64,000 nt of DNA from Notospermus geniculatus. Its lineage: Eukaryota > Nemertea > Pilidiophora > Heteronemertea > Lineidae. The DNA is taken from the NCBI GenBank assembly GCA_002633025.1, contig NMRB01000337.1:16352-80351 (forward strand), given 5' to 3'. This document shows positions 1-9,800 of the stretch, in pieces. Position numbers and translations under genes: made by a program. How positions within the stretch are numbered: the first letter of the stretch is position 1; each line of letters begins with the position of its first letter. The notes under the pieces are model-generated. The model worked only from the letters and a program-made list of their open reading frames with translations, ran no database searches and was not told the origin of the DNA.

Positions 1-524
1 ACCTCGGCGAGGTGGAGCAGGCCCGAGAGGCCCCAGATCATGACATCACACGATAAAAGAACGCTATGGGTCTCACCCAGGGGAGGCCCGGGTGAGTAAA
101 CGAACACGCTATATGAGGGTTATCACTGCCTGCTTGACGATACCTCCTGCTTTTGAATTAAACACGGGAGCTTGTGCTACATATGACATTATTTGTGCAA
201 GACTTCTCCTATTCTTTATTTGAAGAAGTTAAGTGATGTTTGATATTTTACTATCGTGAAATATTTATATCATGAACATTCGAAGTATTGTTGATGATTT
301 CTTTAATTTTTAGTTCTGACGTCAAGTGACAAATCAGGAAGTGACGTCAGTGCACTTCCTGTGGTTTGTATTTGTCACTTTCTCTGGATACTCAAGCTTG
401 CTACAAAGCTGAGGCCTCATGCCTCACGTATTATGCTAAAAGGTCCCATTGCATTTGAATCATGAGATCATCTCCAAGACCTAATTATGCAAATTTTTAA
501 ACACCGACGGCAGATTTGTTCGCT
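1..524. other. Sequence 3' of the kinase gene
   Basis: No gene seen. TTTATT at 215-220 reads AATAAA on the minus strand, about 595 bases past the kinase stop codon, and could be its polyadenylation signal (weak). Confidence 0.4.
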
Positions 525-727
525 TAAAGGAACACGGTATTGCCACTTTTTCTCGACAGCCGGCGCCACTCCCCAACCCAGGGACTAACTACGTTGTCGG
601 CGAATTGACCCGATTTACTACGAACATTTTGTAACGGATTTTTGTAGTTCGTGTTGCTGCCGTTAGGTGGCTCCCTCTACGTCGGCAGTCAAATAACGCA
701 TTAGAGATCCAATACCGTGCTCCTTTA
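525..727. mobile_element. Short TIR element, family AA, copy 1
   Basis: Ends are inverted repeats, TAAAGGAACACGGTATTG and CAATACCGTGCTCCTTTA. A diverged second copy lies in reverse orientation at 19396-19583. It shares the internal GCCGGCGCCA and GGTGGCTCCCTCTACG blocks. No coding capacity. Confidence 0.7.
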
Positions 728-814
728 AATACCCACTCCGGAAAGAGACCCTACTCATCACAAAGGCAGTGTAACCCCCTACTTGGCCCCTTCTTCCTCA
801 GCTTAGCCCAACCT

Positions 815-3800
815 TTACAACTGAACGACGTAACTCGGACAAACGTCAGCCCGGACTTTGTGGAAATTCCTCACAACTCTCTTGCTGTAGTCAATCAAAG
901 CCTTGTGAATGTCGACGAACGAGGTTCGGTCATTGGGATCCGTGATCCAACAGCGGAGCATGATGTCGTAGATGTCATCCGGGCACGCGTCTGGCTTTGT
1001 TAGGAGAGTGTGGTTCTCAATGAACATCACAACCTGAAAAAGCAATCGGTCAGCCAATCAACAACAATAATGACTGACAGCCAATCAACAGGTCAATCAA
1101 TCAGTCAACAACAATGACTGACAGCCAATCAACAGGTCAATCAATCAGTCAATCAACAACAATGACTGACAGCCAATCAACAGGTCAATCAATCAGTCAA
1201 CAACAATGACTGACAGCCAATCAACAGGTCAATCAATCAGTCAATCAACAACAATGACTGACAGTCAATCAACAGGTCAATCAACAACAATGACTGACAG
1301 CCAATCAACAACAATGACCGACAGCCAATCAATCAATCAATCAATAAGCCAATCGTCTTTATAAACTGACCCAAACGCCACTGGCCAACATGACAGACTG
1401 TAGAACCTTGAAAGAACTCCCCCAAGGTAGAAATTTCCAGAAAAGGAGAGTAGCTTCTGTTCATGTCAACTCGGTCGGATTTTTATTTTAAAGCAAATGG
1501 CTCGCGGGGTTTGTTTACATTTTTGGTGGTACCTCCCATAGAGAGTGTGCACATATGCGAACGTAAACACTAGAGAGGAGGTTCCATTAAAAATTTGTTA
1601 AAATGGGTTAATGACAGTTTCAAATTCAGTCGGTCAAAATGTACATTTTGTACTATTCACATTGATTTCGAAGCGGTAGATTTTGCAGAATACGCCTCCG
1701 AAGTTTGGCTGTCTAATGCATTTCCCATTAAACTAAAATCCTCCTTTCGCCTTTTTCTCCAAACGGCGCTTGATTTGAGGGCATGTCAACAAACTCCACT
1801 GTCAACAAACCCCGCGAGCCATTTGCTTTAACTCTCAACGTACTGGTTCGATTTCCATGAAAAGCAAAACGCAGTTGGTTCGTCTCTAGCATTATCGCCA
1901 TCGTGAAAGTAACGATCCTCGTTGCTATCGAAATGTTTGTGTGTAGGCCAATGGTAAAAAACAGGAGGGGGCTATCGTTTAGGACGAAATAATAGGGAGG
2001 TTTCGAAATCAAACGATAAACGTTAACGCTAACTACAACGTTATTTTTGTACCGAAAATGCAATATAAAATCTGGTTAATGTGTAGTACGAAAAATAACT
2101 TTGCCGTAAAGTTTACGTTTATCGTTTGATTTCGAAACCTCCCTATTGTATCTCGTCGTGGAAATTTCCAGAATCCTCCCCGTATTTGCATACTGTACCT
2201 CTTCGTTGCTGTGGCCATAGTAGGGCTGCTTTCCATAGGAGAAAATCTCCCACAAGACAACGCCATACGCCCATACATCGCTTTCAGTGGTAAATTTCCC
2301 GTACTTGACACTCTCCGGGGACATCCAACGTACAGGCAACATCCGGGAACCTCCAATCTGAAAATACGCCGATAACGGCAGGTTAAAGGGACCCTAGGCC
2401 TACAGCAGCCTCTTCATAGGCATTTTGATGTGCTCATTACACCGATCGGTTGGCATGTCTCTGACATGTATTGCAAGTAAAACACAAAACATCAACATTT
2501 GAGCCCAAATACTTCGATTTCGAATGTCAGTCAGTTGCTAGCGCCAGCTGTGATGGAGTGACCGCACTGATATGAGCCTAAAGCTAAGCGCACATGTCCG
2601 ACAAAAAGCCTTCCGAAATGTATACGTTTACCGGATCCGTTATCGGATTGAAATGGGACACACTGATTGACACTTGCCACCGCACATGGCGGTTATTATC
2701 ATCCGGAACGAATTGAGTAACGTATGCGATATCGGACGAATGGAACATGTTCCATTCATCCGTCAAAAATAACTGTTGCCGTCCGGTATTCGGAAGGAAT
2801 TCCTTTATAATGACGTAATTTTGGGATAACCCTTCGATTTTCCCAGTGAAGGAAAAACTGACATCCGACGGTGCTGCGAATTTTAACGCATACATGTGCG
2901 CGGTGTTGCCGTGCGTTAAAGTGCATCCGGTGAACGGATCCGGTAAACGTATACATTTCGGAAGGCTTTTTTGTCGGACATGTGCGCTTAGCTTTAAGGC
3001 CTGTCCACACGATCCGATTTTCTTCCGATTATCATCCGATTTCCCATCCAACATTCGTCCGATTTCTCATCCTACAACGTCAACAACGTTCAACAAGTCT
3101 TGACAACGTCCAACGTCATCCAACAAAAATCGGATCGTGTGGACGGACCTTTATAGCTAGCTGCCTACAGGGCCATTTTAAAGGCGAATCCCATAAGGGG
3201 CTTTATTGTCAAGAGGTTGCAGCACTCCACTAGCGGTCCAGGGCCGAACGCACAGGATGTCCGATAGTGCTACCGGCTCCTGTCGGCAGTTAATTATAAG
3301 GCATTTTCCCATGAAGTAAACCGCCGATAGGCACCGAAAGCACTACCGGACTGTCTGTGCGGTCGGCCCAGAATAGGCTACAATCTATCCCTTTCAAAAA
3401 GACAATAAAAACAGTGTGGTGATTCAAACTGAAAATTATTTTATTCGTACGCGAAGTCGTTGATCTAATGGTGCTTGTCGCATTCGCAGTTCATCTGGTA
3501 AATGGAAGGGGTGACGGGTGATTACGTAATAAGCTGTCACCCCTTCTATTTGCCTAAACAACTGCAAAAATAGTCAACACGATTAGTTATGCATGAGTAA
3601 AATCGCGTACGAATAAAATAATTTTCAGTTTGAATCACCACACTGAAAAAGCTGACTTGAGACCTTCAACAGCTTGCTACGGCAGCGCCACCTATAGCTC
3701 ATACCTTGTAATAGTCGCACGTGTAGATATCCCTTGACATGCCAAAGTCAGAGATCTTGACAATGAGACCTTCCCCGACCAGGCAGTTCCTGGTGGCGAG

Positions 3801-3878
3801 GTCACGATGAACGAAGTGCTGCTGAGTGAGATATACCATGCCATTGGCTACCTGAATAGCCACGTCGACAAGGTCAGT
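815..3878 (-). CDS. Kinase C-lobe exons and short C-terminal tail
   Basis: Exons 3705-3878 (catalytic loop [20 protein letters not shown]), 2199-2357 ([21 protein letters not shown]) and 815-1033. The last exon finishes the kinase (CW, DRTSF, DIHKAL) and adds a tail of about 25 residues ending PSYVVQL. The Trk PLC-gamma docking motif (YLDVLG) is absent. The final VQL could act as a class II PDZ ligand, which is inference. Confidence 0.92.
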
Positions 3879-6800
3879 CTGAAATGGATAACTTCAGTAT
3901 GATATGGACGAATTTAAAAGCGGGCCAAGAATGAAACTGGTGTGAACGAGGAGAGAAACTCGCTGAGGCGCACTCAGTCTCTGTAATACGCATGCGCGAA
4001 CTTGCGCAGCATTACAGAGACTGAGACCAACGTCGACAATTTTTGTTACGAGAATACCGAAATCCTGGTATCAAAGCTGATTGGTCGATTTTGAATTCAG
4101 ATGTTACAACCATGTTGATTGGCCATATTATCTTGGACGGGGGTGTCACATGATTGCAAAATAACGGCGCTCTATTGCAAGATCACGTGACTGACGCCAG
4201 CCTTGCGCAAAGCAGCATCACACAAGTTTTAGACGTTGCAGCCAGACCCTCGGTTGGTTGACCGAGGGTCTGGCGGCGGGAGACTAGAGAGAAACAATAC
4301 AGATGGGCATCAAGTGGAGGGAGCATCAGATTTTATCACACCGGTTTGATATAAATTTGGCAGGGGAACTTGCTTGTTCTATAGGCCAAAACAGAGTTGC
4401 CCACACAGATGGTGTCAACCTGGCACCGAAACCTTTGTTCTTTCTTATGATTTACTACTGTTTAGGGAAGGATGGGACATCACGCTATAGCTTACCTGTT
4501 CTACCTGCCCACACGCACATGTACATCCCATGCATTATACTTACGTCTTTTAGGATGAGTTTTTCCTTGCTGCCTTTTCTTCTCATCATTGGATCATTCT
4601 TCCTCAACATACCGGCAAGATCACCATGTTCCATGAACTCAAACACCATGTAGGGAGAATCATTCACATCTAGAGAGAAAGTTTTTGTTTGTCAATCAAG
4701 CAATTTATCGGTCAGAAGCAAACGCCTTGAAACCAATATCGCCTGTCATCAACCAATCACAAGCAAAGGCAGGTGTGACAGGGATAAAAGTCCCCCTGAA
4801 ATCAAAGTCCGATCTTATTGTTCAGGGAGTGATTACAATATATGGCTATAGCGACCAATGACCATTCGAATATAAGCTTACAATAGCGGGCTATTGTTTG
4901 GCGGACTTGCATTCCTAGGACATTGATTCCTGTCACACCTTGTTAGTAATCACAACGTAAAGTCTTTGACATATTATCTACTCCTGATACCTTGAATATT
5001 TCAAATATAGTATTGGGCCAATTTTAACACGGTTTTCTCCATCTGAAAGTACATCTTGTTGGAGAGGTCATATTTCTGCATCAAAAGTTTGGAAATTTGG
5101 AAATATCTTAATTATGTAATACATGTACATGTAGCTCATCAGAAAAATCCCTAAAAATCAACATTTTTATTATGAAATTTTTTGTGACTTTTGTTGCAGT
5201 TTTGATAGAGTGAAACCTTCTAAAGTCTTTGAGATTTGTTTTATCAAAATCTGTTGAGTGGTTGCTGAGATATTTGAGTTGAGTGGCACACTCTCGATCA
5301 CAGAAAAAAAATCGATCTCAACTCGAGATAAAATGAGTCTCCAGCCTACTATTTTGTCCCTAAAATGAGTTTCTTTGCTACTCGAACACATAATGAGTTC
5401 CAGCTTTCTGAGGCTTTACCAGTTTTCTTGCATCGACTGGAGATAACTGCAACTGGAGTCTCATTCTGAAGTGGAGACAAAGTCTACTCATTTTGAGTTT
5501 TCGCAGTTCTCCAGTCGATGGGACAGGGCATCAGCTGGAGAAAATAGGAAACAAACCGAGGTGAACCAAAATCTGCTCATGAGGAGCTCGGTGGTGTGGT
5601 GGTTCTGGTGTCCGACTTGCGATCAGAGGGTCCTGGGTTCGAAACCCACTGGGTGTGAAACGTTTTTTTTTATATTATGGAGACATCACTTGATTCTTAG
5701 CTGTCTCCACCGGATTTTCTGTTGTCTCGAATCAAATAAACATTTTAACCAGTTGGAGACAATGTCATCTCAAGTGGAGACCCAGTTATGTCTATTCGAG
5801 TTGCAAAAGAAACTCATTTTAGGGACAAGAGTTGGAGATTCATTTTATCTCGAGATGAGATCGTTTTTTCTTTCTGTGATCCTAGTTTTTCATTTCTTAC
5901 CTTTAGTTACGACCCCTATCAACTTGAGAATGTTGTCGTGGTCAAACGTGCTCGTGATCTCAACCTCCCTCTCGAAGTCTTCTTTTATCTCTCGCGAGAC
6001 ACCGTTCTTTAAGAGTTTGACGGCGACAAGGCGACTGGGTGCGCTGTCCTGCTGCAGTTCACCTGAAAATTATGAAAATAAAACCAACCGAACCAGAGCA
6101 TTTTTTCGTTCCGCCCACTGGTGGGTGAGGAAGTATGAACTGCACTACACTGTTAAAAATATCTGTAAATTTACAGCCGAATTTTCACTGCAAGGTTGCT
6201 ATAAAATTCATTTCACTGCAAACTGCTGTTTTTTTTTTTCACTGGAATTTAACAGCAAGATTACAGTTTCTCAGTTTTAAAGACAGCATTTGTTGTAGAA
6301 TTTATCCAATTTTGCTGTCAAAATAGAGTAAACGGGTGCTGTCAAAATACAGAAAAGTGCTGTGTTACTCTGTTGCCAACAAAGTGCTGTCAGCATTTTT
6401 AACAGTGTAGCGTTTAAAGCTGACTGGTCGGTGCCAGTCGAAGTGCTGAATAGAGAATGGACCGCCGCCATCTTGAATCTATTACATCACTCACATTGGA
6501 AATTTATTGCCTACTCAGAGCATATTTACGCAACTGCTGTGGCTTTACTGCCTTCGAATAACATTTAGAACACGGCCAACTGCAAAACTGGGCGTATCTA
6601 GGGATGCAATCCGCTAAAATACGGAATTTGTAATTTTTTAAATTGTGAATTTCGTGGGCCACGAAATTATTCTGAGTGTCATTTTTCACTGCCGCGACGA
6701 ATTCCCTTTAAGACTCGAGGGTGTGCAGGCCTGTTGATAAGTGCTAGAATTAGAGTTACTTACCTTTGAAAACCTGTCCAAAAGCTCCCTCCCCTATCTC

Positions 6801-9800
6801 CTCCAGCAGTCCAAGCTTCTCCGATGGGATTTCCTTTACCTGGTACTTGGTGATCACCAACTCTGGGTGGGGGCTGCCAAAAAATGAAGGGGTGATAAGC
6901 GGTGGTATGTTGAGACAGAACACGGTGATTCCCAGATGAATACCAATTTAAGAAATCAGAATGTTCATACCTATCAGTTCAGAATGCCCCCTGCCTCCCC
7001 CTCCCAAAAAAGACCCTTTGGCCGAAAAAGTTCCACAAAATGGAAACAGGTTCAGAGGAGTTCATTGTGCGTACATCGTGAAAGGCCTCGATGAGTAGAA
7101 CACAGTGACATAAAAATTTTGAATGAAAACGTGCAAATAAAAAAGTAGCAAAAACATGCCTTTACAAAATTCCTTCTGTCAAATGCGGCTTTCAGCGGAC
7201 TTTTTCGACGCTGATACCATTAGATAGCCAGAAAAATTTGCTACTATATATGTTGGGACCAACTTTCTCTACCTCGATGATTTGGAGATAATTCAAGAAA
7301 AACTGCTGTCCATTTATTTTTGGCCATGAGTGTACATCCGTGGCTGAAAAGCAATTGAAAAACCGGTTGCAACCAGTCTTACATGAACTGACCTGTAGTA
7401 AGTCGGATTTTTGTTCACAAGGCTCATGCTGTCCAATAGCATCGAGTTGTCATTCCGATGCAGCCAACCAGGCGAGTTGGTTTTGTCACGTGACTTGAAC
7501 AGACCAATCTTTCGCTTCTTCATGATAAGGAGAACAACCATTGCTATTATTAGCACGCCGATCAACGGCATTAGGATCTCCAGGATGAGGACGGTCTGAT
7601 TGAGATGGTGAAGGTCGCTCCCGACCAGAGCCAAGGGTTTGCCCTGTAACGAAGAATGGTGTAAATCTATTAGATATAATGTGCATAAAAGGTCTACATA
7701 CACTTTTAAAAAATTCTTGTCACCGCAACTTGTCTGCGAATATTGACGAGATGCTTTAGTCAGTCTGACGAGTTACGTCATTCATGACACGAATTACTTT
7801 TCATGGCGAGTCGCACATCTCTGTGACGAGTTCAGTTTGTCCAGTTGACAAGATCTCTAGTTATGGCGATAAGTTGCAGGTGGCATGACATTATTACGCA
7901 TGCGCTTCCCTCACATTCATCGCTCAATTTCAAACTCTAAAAATGCTGTCACCATCGCTGCCTCATTAGCCGCGTGGGTTTAGGGGTAATGTCTAGTAGT
8001 TTGTATGTTTCATAGGTCGTAGGTTCGAATCCCGTCTTAGGCTCTGAAATTAGGTAGGGTTTTTCTTCCATATGTACCTGTTGTTAGTACATGTACTTGT
8101 AACTACCGTATAACAGTCTCTTGGCGCATAATTTTTAATTTTTGTTTAGCCTGAATGACAAGATGTATTTGTTTCAATGATAATGATCCGAGGATGACAA
8201 GTTGAAAACTTGTCAATTGACAAGATAGACCCTGTCAATTTAAGCATATTCTGTGAACGAGTTCCAGCTTGTCAGTACGACAAGAAATTTTTTACAGTGT
8301 AAAATATCGATTGCAACTTTCGGATGGTTATCTTCAGAATTTTCTTAGCCCTAGACCAATGGTAAGAGGCATTGGGTCATGTGAATAAAGACGAGTAAAT
8401 GCTTTTACTTGAATTTTGCAATACAAATGCACTTGGCAACACTGTACAGGTAATACGTACCGTCTCATTTTTGTGACTCTCCACGATGTTTACGATTGTT
8501 TCGTGAGGCACAGGCTCTGGGTCCCCGCCATCGGAATAGTCAGCTAAAAAGACGACAATAGTGAGGTTTCGCAAATCTGACGAAACACGAAGTACGAAAT
8601 ACGTATGACGTAAGACCGATAGAGTTACGGTGTATATTAAACTTTGAAATTTATCTTTCGTTTCCACTTCGTAGATACGAAGTGGAAATTTAAAAATTCA
8701 TGATGCACCATAACTCTCTCGGTCTTACATGATACATGTACGTGTATGCTAAAAGACGCACTGGCAGCAGGGACATTTGTGGTAGCAACCATCTCCAGAA
8801 ATACATTATAGGTCATGGAAATGAAGTTCAATTTCGTTTTTCGTACTTCGCACTGTTAGAAATTATTAAATTTACAGTAGTAATTCTGCAGTAATTTTAC
8901 AGAAATTCCCTGCAGCAGAGTCCCCAGCACTTTCTGTAAATTTACATAATTTTTTTGGTTGGACTCCACTGGACATCCCATAATGATGCCTTCTGAGGGC
9001 AGTATGAAAATATAATTTGGTCAGCCTCCAGTCAAATCTCTGTTGACATTTATTTAAGTTTGTAATTTTACAGATCAGGTCTGTAAATTTACAGAACCGT
9101 CCTGGGGACTCTGCTGCACAGATTTTCTGTAAAATCTTCTGTTATTTCTAACAGTGCGTGGTTCGCCAGATTTGCGAAACCTCACTAATTAAAAACAACG
9201 AATAAAAACCGTACCAATTTATAGCGAATGAAATCCGCTATGGATGTCTCTGCCTTCTCTGCCAATGATCATAGCACAGCCTGATTTAAGTTATTCTTTG
9301 GATTATACATTTCATAATAAAATATAGAATATCAAAAATGAACAGTACTCGCGATTAATCAGCCGGATGTGGATTGTTTCCACATCACACAGCGAGGAAC
9401 AGTCATGACGGTAATTAATATACAAGATATCAATTAATAAGGTATGACAGATTGACAGACAATTGTCCACTTGAACAGCAGTCGACGACGAGAAAATATA
9501 TGCAGAGATTGCATCAATGTGGCACATAATAAAACCACATTTTATCATAATGGATAAAATGTGGTTTCCGTGATTGCGGACAGGTGTCACTCTCAGTATT
9601 GAGAATGTTGTAGCAAAACTCCAGTCGGTCACGAAGTGACATTAGAGAGGTTGCGCAGCTTTCCGACTCCGGCTTCAACTACCAGAATGAATTGCATTCC
9701 GCTGTAGACATCCTTGATAAAAACGATTTGATAGACGTTTGCAAATCGTAAAATGCCATAACTTTGTGGCAGAATAATTTTGACTCGTAATCTGAAGTGC

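Noticed and set aside
5586-5655. Possible tRNA gene
   Set aside because: A and B boxes are present but acceptor and T stems do not pair properly. It sits in the centre of a palindromic repeat, so it is called tRNA-like only. The same applies to 7967-8041.
5471-6280. 269-codon plus-strand open frame
   Set aside because: It runs through the foldback with the tRNA-like core and then across a kinase exon of the opposite strand. It has no domain and is explained by those features.
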